A stretch of 43,582 nucleotides of DNA from an uncultured Lachnospiraceae bacterium (lineage in GTDB: Bacteria; Bacillota_A; Clostridia; Lachnospirales; Lachnospiraceae): NCBI GenBank assembly GCA_910577835.1, contig CAJTOU010000028.1, positions 1-43,582 on the forward strand, given 5' to 3'. Position 1 is the first letter of the stretch. Every line of letters starts with the position of its first letter. The notes under the pieces are model-generated. The model ran no database searches, was not told the DNA's origin, and worked only from the letters and a program-made list of their open reading frames with translations. Shown here piece by piece: positions 8,816 through 16,042 of the stretch. A program made the position numbers and the translations under genes.

Positions 8816-8983
8816 GCAGTCAACGATTCGCATACAGTCAGCTAAGAACTGATTGTATTGTAATTCATCAACCTGAATATATTGACTGCCCAAATAATGT
8901 AATCAACATTTGTGCTGATTACTCAACAAAAATAGTTCCTTTTTTTCGACAGTGAATCATCACATATCAAAAAAAGGAACTAT
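8816..8983 (-). promoter_or_regulatory. Attenuator-like leader of the ABC-F gene
   Basis: On the minus strand a perfect 15-bp hairpin (8969-8983 with 8932-8946, 22-nt loop) ends in ...GGAACTAT followed by TTTTTG, resembling an intrinsic terminator. Next come a 7-bp hairpin (8916-8922 with 8899-8905) with an ATG in its loop, a 13-codon ORF (8909-8868), a second 8-codon ORF (8868-8842) overlapping it as TGATG, and GCAGTCAA (8889-8882), which can pair with TTGACTGC (8823-8816) just before the ABC-F ribosome binding site. This resembles drug-induced leader attenuation of ABC-F and erm genes. Neither leader ORF has a strong ribosome binding site. Confidence 0.45.
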
Positions 8984-9304
8984 CTACTGCATGTATGATA
9001 TCCAGTAAAAAATCATATAAGGATACAAAAACAGTGCGACAAATAACAAACTGTTATAAAAACAGCAAGTAATCCAAATTTCAACAGCAAAACAAGTCTG
9101 ATATCAGTATATAATACATTTACAGACATGTTGATTCACTATCTTATAAATTCGAATTACTTATGAAACATTGCCACACCTCTTTCTTAATTTCTGGCGT
9201 TATTTTAGCATAAAAACAGCAGCCTGTCAAGAACAGTCAAGACTTAATTTATTTTTTTAACCTTTTGCAGCAAAAATAACTTTGACCATAAACAACAAAT
9301 CATT
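8984..9304. other. Intergenic region without a convincing gene
   Basis: About 320 bp between the nuclease-like gene and the ABC-F leader. A 38-codon hydrophobic frame runs on the minus strand from an ATG at 9129 to 9013 but has no ribosome binding site. No clear promoter hexamer pair or terminator was found; the ABC-F transcript presumably starts here. Confidence 0.4.
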
Positions 9305-9889
9305 TTACTTTTCTATTTTATACTCCGCAAAACCACTTTCTTCATCTAATTGTATCTTGTGATGACAAAATTCCTTCACAGAACATCCTCTTTCTTCAAT
9401 TTTTACCATGCCACTGTTCCATTCTGCATTACCACTTTTTATTGTTCTATTTGCCAGCGCTGCCCGCATAGATACTGAAGAATTTATTAAGTCCCTTCTA
9501 TAACAGGTATAAAACTGAATCCTTCTCTCATCTATCTCTGTTTCCAATACTCCTGCCAATGCATAGGAATTCAACACAGCTCCTAAAAACTGCTTCTTTA
9601 TATGTTCCCATTCTTTTTCTTTAACTGTACGCTTCATTTCCAAAATATGAACTGTTATCCCATCTTCTGTTTCTTCAAAAATAATATAATCCGCGCAATT
9701 TTTACATTTTAGATTTTGGAGCCTTTTCTTTTCCATATTTTTGAAAACAACTATCCTGTTATCACAATTGATTTTTACTTTTGCATATCCGGATTCTATC
9801 TTTTCCTCAATCTCTACTCCTGTATTTGAAACCTCCACAAGCTGATTCTCAAACAGTTTCAACCTTTCATTTGTTCTTTGTGAAAACAC
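9305..9889 (-). CDS. PD-(D/E)XK nuclease-like partner of the AAA ATPase
   Basis: A 194-residue protein I do not recognise as a named family. Residues 65-100 fit the PD-(D/E)XK nuclease pattern: Asp67 at the start of a hydrophobic strand (ADYIIF), Glu84-x-Lys86 at the end of the next (VHILEMK), then an amphipathic helix with Gln100 (HIKKQF). A CKNC pair precedes Asp67. Start is a GTG at 9889 behind GGGGAGGA, which lies inside the last codons of the ATPase gene, so the two are coupled with 2 nt between them. Known two-gene defence systems pair an ATPase of this class with a nuclease or Toprim effector; here the second protein is the likely effector. The catalytic assignment is by eye and could be wrong. 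Confidence 0.5.
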   Translation of the reverse strand: MFSQRTNERLKLFENQLVEVSNTGVEIEEKIESGYAKVKINCDNRIVVFKNMEKKRLQNLKCKNCADYIIFEETEDGITVHILEMKRTVKEKEWEHIKKQFLGAVLNSYALAGVLETEIDERRIQFYTCYRRDLINSSVSMRAALANRTIKSGNAEWNSGMVKIEERGCSVKEFCHHKIQLDEESGFAEYKIEK

Positions 9890-9891
9890 TT

Positions 9892-11262
9892 CTATTCCTC
9901 CCCCTCAATTATTTCCAGTTGTGATAACATCTCACGTAATGTTATCTGAAAGGTCGGGGCTTCGATTCCATAACTTTGACATGACAGTTTTTGAATAACT
10001 GTTGCACCTTTTTCAGATGTAAACTGATACACTCTTACCTCAGCAGGATTGATAATATCTTCCTCATCATATCCAAACTCATTCAATAATTTTTCTTTAT
10101 TGGATTTTCCATACAAATGAATCATATTGTTAATATGGCTTAAAATAATATCACTGTGTGTAGTAATAAAAACTGGTGTATTTCTATGGTATAGCTTAAT
10201 AAATACCCTTGTCAATATCCATTGCAATTTTGGATGCAGGCACATTTCCGGTTCCTCCATCATAAGAGTGCCCATCCTATTATCCTGTAACATGAGTAAC
10301 AATGGTGTAATCTCTGTTACCACACCTGATGTTACATACAGCGGCAAACCTTTCTTTTCACCTTTTGGAATATAGGAAACCTCCGCCGAAGGATTACTGG
10401 ATATATAAATTCTGCCAGATAATATATGTTCTTCAATAAATTCAATAATAGCCTGAAAATTAAGTGAATGCTCATCTTCTGCCACCACTTTTGATAAACG
10501 TACCAGAAAGTCGCTGCATGGCTTTGTAAGAAGATTTTTTTTCGTCTCTCCAAGATTAAATTTATCCTCCACAGAACTTGCTATCAATGTTTTATAAGTA
10601 AGCATAAATCCTGTTCTGGAAGCTGGAAGATAGGTAATTCTACTTCTATTCATATTACAGAACTGACATTTTAACATACTTTCAATAATATAAGATATAA
10701 TATATTGATAGTCAGTCTTTCCTCCATAACTATCCATTCCTGCTCCTGCCAGCTCAGAATAAAAGGTGGTTTCTGTATCACGACAAAAAAATACTTTATC
10801 AAATAAAAATATTTCGTCAAAGTTATCATCACCATAATTTCTGACTGATATTACAAAAGATTTTTTATATGGAATACTGACGCTTATTTTTTCTATATCA
10901 ATGTTCTTATTAAAAAATGTTCTGATAAATTCCTGCTTATTGTCCTTCAAAATCTGATTTAATACTATATTAAAAGCCTCTGTTTCCTCTCTTGTAAGAT
11001 GTATTTCATCTTCGTCCTGTAATTTACAGCAACTTTCTACAAATTGACAACACTTTTCATATTCTTTTGTAGCAGTATCAATTTTATATCTTACATCATA
11101 GAATCGTATATTTAACAATCCATAAATAACAGTCATAATATAACTTTTCCCGCTGTTATTATCTCCAATATACAGATTAAATGGCGAGACCTCAATATCT
11201 GCATTTTTTATTTTTCCGAGCCCTTCTATATGCAAAATCCAGTTATTCATATACAGTTCCAT
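9892..11262 (-). CDS. OLD/AriA-like AAA ATPase (AAA_15/AAA_21 type)
   Basis: A 456-residue SMC/ABC-type ATPase. Walker A is GDNNSGKS (33-40), followed by about 170 helical residues, then a YLPASRTGF motif (211-219) typical of this family, an ABC signature-like TSGVVTEI (312-319), Walker B GTLMMEEPE (331-339) with LHPKLQ, and an H-loop TTHSDIILS (367-375). There is no C-terminal Toprim domain, so it is not a complete OLD nuclease; the downstream nuclease-like protein would supply the activity. Start: the ATG at 11262 sits 6 nt after AGGTG; a GTG at 11271 and an ATG at 11250 are alternatives. Such ATPases act as sensors in PARIS, Septu and Gabija-type antiphage systems. Confidence 0.75.
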   Translation of the reverse strand: MELYMNNWILHIEGLGKIKNADIEVSPFNLYIGDNNSGKSYIMTVIYGLLNIRFYDVRYKIDTATKEYEKCCQFVESCCKLQDEDEIHLTREETEAFNIVLNQILKDNKQEFIRTFFNKNIDIEKISVSIPYKKSFVISVRNYGDDNFDEIFLFDKVFFCRDTETTFYSELAGAGMDSYGGKTDYQYIISYIIESMLKCQFCNMNRSRITYLPASRTGFMLTYKTLIASSVEDKFNLGETKKNLLTKPCSDFLVRLSKVVAEDEHSLNFQAIIEFIEEHILSGRIYISSNPSAEVSYIPKGEKKGLPLYVTSGVVTEITPLLLMLQDNRMGTLMMEEPEMCLHPKLQWILTRVFIKLYHRNTPVFITTHSDIILSHINNMIHLYGKSNKEKLLNEFGYDEEDIINPAEVRVYQFTSEKGATVIQKLSCQSYGIEAPTFQITLREMLSQLEIIEGEE

Positions 11263-11452
11263 CCCTTTCACCTATTCTGATACAAACAAGTTTACTTTGT
11301 TTCATGGTCCCTGTCAATATCGAACTGTTTATTCTGACTTTTTCCGATTTTAATCCTTTAATAAACTCTTCACCTCTTACATAAATGGGATATTTTTCAA
11401 ATCACATACGTTTACTGTAATATCAAACTTCTTCTATATTTATTGCAGAAAT
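11243..11452 (-). pseudogene. Remnant of a small gene upstream of the ATPase
   Basis: Between the radical SAM stop and the ATPase start, the minus strand reads as about 70 codons of plausible protein broken by two frameshifts. After AAAGGGG and 5 nt there is ATT where a start would be expected (11452). It continues SAINIEEV, then KFDITVNVCDLKNIPF in a second frame, then YVRGEEFIKGLKSEKVRIN and on to RDGTVYE in a third. The stop (11245-11243) overlaps the ATG at 11250 as ATGAATAA. One added base in each of two places would give a continuous frame. I do not recognise the protein. Possibly a lost third member of the ATPase cassette. Confidence 0.4.
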
Positions 11453-11467
11453 ATTAACCCCTTTTAC

Positions 11468-12367
11468 TTATAGATGATAAACACTTTTTCTATATTTCTG
11501 TAATTCTTCCTCACTGACATTTTCTATAATTTTATCCAGAAATGACAATAACTTTTTTCTGTCTTTCGGCAGTTGCCCGTGAAACTGATACGCATTGGAA
11601 GCTCCCATTGCTGCAAACATTGTGGATATCTGTAAATTTTCTATAAGTGTTCGTACCTCCTTGTACTTTTCAAGTTCCTCTTCTTCCTGCCAATTCCCAC
11701 GCTGTATTTCCGTATAAAGTTCAGAGTCCGGATAAATCGTAAGCATATTTGCTCCAATAAGTGTGGGATGTATTTGATTACATATATCAGCGGTCAATTT
11801 TGCTCCGATTTCTCCACGGCCTGCTCCGGAAACACTTACCAAGTAAAAGAAACTGTAATGAATCCCTGCAATATCCAGTCTATGACATTGCTTTATAATA
11901 TCCAAAGAAGTATATCCTTTGTTCATAAACCGCAGAGCCTCATCATCACCTGTTTCAATTCCTATTGTCAGACTGTCATATCCCATGCCATGAAGCTCTG
12001 CAAGTTCTTTATCGGTTTTAGGCATAATATCTGTAATTCTTGCAAATGAGCCAATTGATTTTACTAATGGAAGATATTTATGGATGAGCTCTGCAATCAC
12101 CCTCAATTTGTCATAAGATAAGACGAATGGATTACCCCCTGTCAGAAATACCCGATAAATATTCTGATTTTTCCAGCTTTTCATTACTTTTTCCGCCTCC
12201 TGCAAATCGTTCTCAATATTTTCCATAGAGGACATTCTGAACTTGAATGGCAAATCATTGTACAGAGTACAAAACTTGCATTTATGATGTGTACAGCCTG
12301 CTGTTACTTCTAACAGAAGTGATTCTGCCTCATATGGCGGTCTCCAAATTGTTCCTGTGTAGTGCAT
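11468..12367 (-). CDS. Radical SAM protein
   Basis: A 299-residue radical SAM enzyme. The iron-sulfur cluster motif is CTHHKCKFC (Cys25, Cys30, Cys33), a C-x4-C-x2-C spacing seen in an uncharacterised radical SAM group rather than the classic C-x3-C-x2-C. Further on are FLTGGNPF (the SAM-binding GGxP-like strand, about 94-101) and LTIGIETGDDEAL (about 132-144), as in the HemN/elongator-like part of the superfamily. No auxiliary cluster or B12 domain is visible. Start ATG after AAGGAGAG. It is divergent from an HxlR regulator with shared operator-like repeats, so it is probably HxlR-controlled. Substrate unknown. Confidence 0.82.
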   Translation of the reverse strand: MHYTGTIWRPPYEAESLLLEVTAGCTHHKCKFCTLYNDLPFKFRMSSMENIENDLQEAEKVMKSWKNQNIYRVFLTGGNPFVLSYDKLRVIAELIHKYLPLVKSIGSFARITDIMPKTDKELAELHGMGYDSLTIGIETGDDEALRFMNKGYTSLDIIKQCHRLDIAGIHYSFFYLVSVSGAGRGEIGAKLTADICNQIHPTLIGANMLTIYPDSELYTEIQRGNWQEEEELEKYKEVRTLIENLQISTMFAAMGASNAYQFHGQLPKDRKKLLSFLDKIIENVSEEELQKYRKSVYHL

Positions 12368-12398
12368 AAACTTCTCTCCTTTTCTGTTGTTTACACTA

Positions 12399-12426
12399 AT
12401 TATAATTATGTATAATATTTTTACAA
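12399..12426 (-). promoter_or_regulatory. Promoter of the radical SAM gene
   Basis: TTGTAA (complement of 12421-12426), 16-bp spacer, TATAAT (complement of 12399-12404). Its -35 box overlaps the AAGTAC operator-like repeats. Confidence 0.55.
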
Positions 12427-12448
12427 GTACTGTACTTTTTTGAAGTAC
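12425..12448. promoter_or_regulatory. Putative HxlR operator between divergent genes
   Basis: Three half-sites alternate in orientation: AAGTAC (12425-12430), GTACTT (12432-12437), AAGTAC (12443-12448). They form AAGTAC-T-GTACTT and GTACTT-N5-AAGTAC palindromes. HxlR-family dimers bind TACT/AGTA-type dyads. The site covers the -35 of the radical SAM promoter and lies 18 bp upstream of the hxlR-type promoter. Confidence 0.55.
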
Positions 12449-12466
12449 CTATTTATATCACGTACA

Positions 12467-12495
12467 TTGATTTTCGGTAACCAGTATGCTATACT
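12467..12495 (+). promoter_or_regulatory. Promoter of the HxlR-type gene
   Basis: TTGATT (12467-12472), 17-bp spacer, TATACT (12490-12495), 24 nt before the HxlR start. Confidence 0.7.
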
Positions 12496-12519
12496 CTTTA
12501 CAAAAAAGGAGTAACAAAA

Positions 12520-12843
12520 ATGAAAAAAAGCACATTGTCAATCGAACGCTGCAAGACAGTTTCTACCATACAAAAGATTTTAGGCGGTAAATGGAAAATT
12601 GAAATTATTTATTATATTGCTTTTCAGGATATACACCGTTTTGGACAGCTTCGCAGACATATTGGGGATATTACAGAGTCAAGCCTTACAAAACAGCTTC
12701 GGGAACTGGAAGCAGATGGCTTTATTTCCCGTTATGATTATAAAGAAGTACCTCCCCATGTAGAATATAATCTTACTGATTTGGGAAAAAGCTTTATTCC
12801 CGTTTTTGAACATATGAAACAATGGGGAGATGAAAATTTATGA
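12520..12843 (+). CDS. HxlR-family transcriptional regulator
   Basis: A 107-residue winged helix protein with the HxlR hallmarks: a conserved Cys near the N-terminus (Cys11, IERCKT), ILGGKWKIEIIYYI as helix 1, FGQLRRHIGDITESSLTKQL as the recognition region and a wing with VPPHVEYNLTDLG. In YodB/CatR relatives the N-terminal Cys senses quinones or other electrophiles, so redox sensing is possible here. Start ATG after AAAGGAG. It overlaps the following truncated AraC sensor gene by ATGA. Confidence 0.9.
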   Translation: MKKSTLSIERCKTVSTIQKILGGKWKIEIIYYIAFQDIHRFGQLRRHIGDITESSLTKQLRELEADGFISRYDYKEVPPHVEYNLTDLGKSFIPVFEHMKQWGDENL

Positions 12844-13088
12844 CACCAAATGATATACGCTATTTATATAATTCAAAAACAGGTATTGAATTGATTTTCT
12901 GTGGGCGCTCAACAATCTCCTATCCATTGCATAACCATGTTTCTGTGCTGACAATCGGTATTATCTTAGATGGCTCTATTGTGCTTACCACAAATCAGGC
13001 AGCAAAAACTTATACAAAAAATCAAACATTTCTTATTGCCCCTTATGTACCACATAGCATTTCTAAAAGCACTAAATTTGAATTGTAA
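12840..13088 (+). pseudogene. AraC-type regulator truncated to its cupin sensor domain
   Basis: An 82-residue protein equal to the N-terminal arabinose-binding cupin of AraC regulators: the HNHVSVLTIGIILDGSI stretch and the later FLIAPYVPHSI strand are both present. Intact relatives are 250-280 residues with a C-terminal double helix-turn-helix, which is absent. The frame ends at 13088 and the opposite-strand acyltransferase ends 25 bp further on. Overlap with the HxlR gene (ATGA) shows both were translated together. It could persist as a free sensor domain, but loss by deletion is more likely. Confidence 0.6.
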
Positions 13089-13112
13089 AAAATTGCGAAA
13101 CAGGAATAGAAC

Positions 13113-14117
13113 TTATTTCCAATCCTCCATAAATTCCTCATAAGAAACATAATCCACTTCACACCAGTCTGTATTTTCCCTGACAACTCTTGCAATATTT
13201 CCCGCAATGACACAATGCGCAGGATAACTTCCCTTCGCAACGGAACCGGCTCCCACCATGGAATGTTCCCCTATTTCCGTATTATAAATAATCTGGCTGC
13301 CAAGTCCCAGCCATACATGATTTCCGATGGTCACATGAATATTTTCCTGCATATTAATGTTGCGCTTTTCTTCCAAATCATACAAACTATGTCCGGCACC
13401 GGAAAGAATTTTCACATCCTTTGCTACCAGACACTCTTTTCCAATCGTCAATTTTGTCTTTTCCATTACTCCAATATAAAGCCCGTCTGTCACTTCCATA
13501 CCTTCCCCTATCTCCATTTCCCCGCCGAAATTGCTGATAAAAAAATCTCCTCCAAGATAAGAATGTCCCTGAAAAACATTTCTGGAATCCTGAAAAAACA
13601 TTTCTCCCGAACGACAATAAACATCTCTGCCTATATGCAAACTCACATTTCCCTTCATTCTTATTTTCAATAGATTCTGACAGCAAAAATCTTTTCCAAT
13701 ATAAAGTCTGTTATTATACCCCAACAAATGAATTTCCACATTTTCAACGCTTCCTTCTGTAATAATTTCATTTCCACAGGAATCCTTATAATACCCGTCT
13801 ACATAATTCAAAACTTTATACATGGAAATATTGGTAAAATCTCTGTCTTCCTCTAATTCATGGTCATGCAGCTTTTTCATCAGCTCACCATTCCTGCCCC
13901 ACAATGCATTAATAAAATAAATACTTCCATTCAGCAATTCTTCTCTGTTATCCACAGTTCCCCTTACCAAAATTCCTCTTTCTTTCAAAAACATCTCCAA
14001 ATGCTCTCTTTGCGTATTATCCCACAAATACACATCCCGCCCGTTAATCTGCTTTTTTAACTTTTCAATATCCACATACTCCATCCAGTTCCTTACATAA
14101 AATTTTACCTTTTTCAT
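13113..14117 (-). CDS. Left-handed beta-helix (hexapeptide) acyltransferase
   Basis: A 334-residue protein. Residues 1-125 form an N-terminal domain of alpha/beta character that I do not recognise (it contains YLWDNTQREHLE). From about 130 the sequence is a series of hexapeptide-like turns (IGKDFCC, IGRDVYC, IGEGMEV, IGKECLV) leading to the catalytic-type region ITIGNHVWLGLGSQI and VGAGSVAKGSYP near 270-310, as in CysE/LacA/WbbJ acetyltransferases. The likely reaction is O-acetyl transfer from acetyl-CoA to a sugar or cell-surface glycan. Starts after AAAGGAG. It follows the ABC exporter pair but a hairpin separates them. Confidence 0.8.
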   Translation of the reverse strand: MKKVKFYVRNWMEYVDIEKLKKQINGRDVYLWDNTQREHLEMFLKERGILVRGTVDNREELLNGSIYFINALWGRNGELMKKLHDHELEEDRDFTNISMYKVLNYVDGYYKDSCGNEIITEGSVENVEIHLLGYNNRLYIGKDFCCQNLLKIRMKGNVSLHIGRDVYCRSGEMFFQDSRNVFQGHSYLGGDFFISNFGGEMEIGEGMEVTDGLYIGVMEKTKLTIGKECLVAKDVKILSGAGHSLYDLEEKRNINMQENIHVTIGNHVWLGLGSQIIYNTEIGEHSMVGAGSVAKGSYPAHCVIAGNIARVVRENTDWCEVDYVSYEEFMEDWK

Positions 14118-14192
14118 TAAAATCTCCTTTCTGACAATATTAGACTTTCTAGTTCAAACTTTCTATAATAATATCAAAATTTTTAATTTGAA

Positions 14193-14235
14193 GCCTCTGA
14201 TAATTAGATGTCAAACAATTCCAACTATCAGAGGC
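14193..14235. terminator. Hairpin after the ABC exporter pair
   Basis: GCCTCTGATA (14193-14202) pairs with TATCAGAGGC (14226-14235) across a 23-nt loop. It lies just after the ABC exporter stop at 14252. The tail on the minus strand is AT-rich without a clean T-run, so termination may be partial. Confidence 0.55.
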
Positions 14236-14251
14236 ATACTTTTGTTTTCCT

Positions 14252-16042
14252 TTATCTGCTTACAAGCTGATAATACAATCCTTTTCCCATCACCAGCTCA
14301 TCATGGCTTCCATCTTCCATAATTCCCTTATTGTCAATATATAAAATCCTGTCCGCATTTTTAATCGTAGACAGTCTGTGCGCAATTACAAAGCTCGTTT
14401 TCCCTTTTAACACAGTAGAAAACATCTGCTGAATCAGCTTTTCCGTCTCAGTATCAATATTACTGGTGGCTTCATCCAATATAATAATATCAGGATTTGC
14501 CAGTATCAGCCTTGCAAAAGACAAAAGCTGCCTTTCTCCTGCGGAAAGCTCTGTTCCCTGACTGGAAATAACAGTATGATACCCCTGCGGCTTTTTCATA
14601 ATAAACTCATGGGCAAACACTTTCTTTGCCGCCTCCATGCATTCTTCATCCGTCGCATCCGGTCTGGAAAAACGGATATTATCAATAATTTCACCCCGAA
14701 ACAGAAAGGTATCCTGCATCATTACCCCAACTCTGTTTCTCAGGGAATTCAGTGTTACATCCCGTATATCTGTACCGTCAATCCGTATCGCGCCCTTATC
14801 AATATCATAAAATCTGCTAATCAGACTGACAATTGTGGTCTTTCCGGCTCCCGTCGGTCCGACAAGCGCTATCATCTGTCCTGGCTCCACCTTCAGATTC
14901 ACATGCTCTAATACAGGTATTCCCTGATTATAGGAAAAGGTAACATTGTCAAAAACCACTTCTCCCTGTATATCCGCAAGCTCTTTTGCATTCTCTTTTT
15001 CTACAATATCATTTTCCGTATCCAGCACTTCAAAAATACGCTCTATACTGGAAGTAACATTTGTAATAGACTGAAGCCTCTGACAGATTGTAAACATGGC
15101 ACCAGAAAATCTCTGCATATAAGTAGTCACAATAACCAGCGCTCCAAGTGATAATGGTGCCCCAATATTATTTGTAATAATAAATAACGCAGTCACATAA
15201 ATAACAATTGTACAGATTACCCTCACCACTCCATGAGAAAGCGGAAAAAACAGCTCTCGATAAGTAGTTGTCCGCATAAATGCCTTGTGATATTTTTCAG
15301 AAAGCTCTATAAAGATTTCATCATTCAAAGCCTCTCTGTTAAATGCCTTAATAACCTCCAGCCCGTTAATATCCTCTGCTACAAAAGCGGTACGGTTACT
15401 CTGCTTATTTCTGTGAACCCTCATTCTTTTATGTAATTTTCTGGCAATCAGCCACATTAAAAATCCAAATGGAATACTGACAAGTATTACCATTGCCGCC
15501 ATACGAATATCTACAAAACAGATACAGATAATCGTAATTACCATAATAAATACATTTTCGACCACACGAACCATATCATTAATAAAGAAATTTGCAATCT
15601 CATCTGTATAATTCGTCACACGAATCAATATTTTTCCGGTAGGTCTACTGTCGTAATAATCAAAATTAAGCTCCATTAATTTCTGAAACAAATCCTCACG
15701 AAGCTTGCAGACAATTGTATTGCCAAGCTTTGCTGTCACCTTTGTCGTAATAAAATGTGCAACTACTCCGCCAAGGCTTAACATTACCCACAGACTTAAA
15801 AGAACAATGGACATTCTCATTACATTGTCCGGCACGATACCGTTCTGCGGAAGAATATCATTGATAATCTTCATATTAATTGCGGCTGGAATTAAAGATA
15901 AAAAACCGGTCGCTATCATAAAAAGAATCACTTTGATATAATCCGACTTATAATCTGACGCATAGGAAATCAGACGCCCAAGCATAAATTTATTAAACTT
16001 TTCTTCTATTAATTCATCTTCAAAATATAAATTTCTACTCAC
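14252..16042 (-). CDS. Heterodimeric ABC exporter, catalytic-site subunit
   Basis: A 596-residue half-exporter with six membrane helices in residues about 35-330 and an ABC domain at about 355-590. Walker A is LVGPTGAGKTT, the signature is the non-standard ELSAGERQ, Walker B is IIILDEATSNID with the catalytic Glu present, and the H-loop is VIAHRLSTIKN. It overlaps the end of its partner gene by 8 nt. The combination of a complete Walker B here with a degenerate one in the partner is the TM287/288 and LmrCD pattern, meaning one active and one degenerate ATP site. Likely multidrug or lipid-type export. Confidence 0.9.
   Translation of the reverse strand: MSRNLYFEDELIEEKFNKFMLGRLISYASDYKSDYIKVILFMIATGFLSLIPAAINMKIINDILPQNGIVPDNVMRMSIVLLSLWVMLSLGGVVAHFITTKVTAKLGNTIVCKLREDLFQKLMELNFDYYDSRPTGKILIRVTNYTDEIANFFINDMVRVVENVFIMVITIICICFVDIRMAAMVILVSIPFGFLMWLIARKLHKRMRVHRNKQSNRTAFVAEDINGLEVIKAFNREALNDEIFIELSEKYHKAFMRTTTYRELFFPLSHGVVRVICTIVIYVTALFIITNNIGAPLSLGALVIVTTYMQRFSGAMFTICQRLQSITNVTSSIERIFEVLDTENDIVEKENAKELADIQGEVVFDNVTFSYNQGIPVLEHVNLKVEPGQMIALVGPTGAGKTTIVSLISRFYDIDKGAIRIDGTDIRDVTLNSLRNRVGVMMQDTFLFRGEIIDNIRFSRPDATDEECMEAAKKVFAHEFIMKKPQGYHTVISSQGTELSAGERQLLSFARLILANPDIIILDEATSNIDTETEKLIQQMFSTVLKGKTSFVIAHRLSTIKNADRILYIDNKGIMEDGSHDELVMGKGLYYQLVSR

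Noticed and set aside
9013..9129. A 38-codon hydrophobic minus-strand ORF upstream of the ABC-F leader, possibly a type I toxin.
   Set aside because: No ribosome binding site and no antisense RNA promoter could be recognised; composition is what AT-rich DNA gives by chance.
9892..11262. PARIS AriA-AriB or OLD/Gabija.
   Set aside because: Neither a Toprim (DUF4435) effector nor a C-terminal Toprim domain is present; the partner has a PD-(D/E)XK-like pattern instead.
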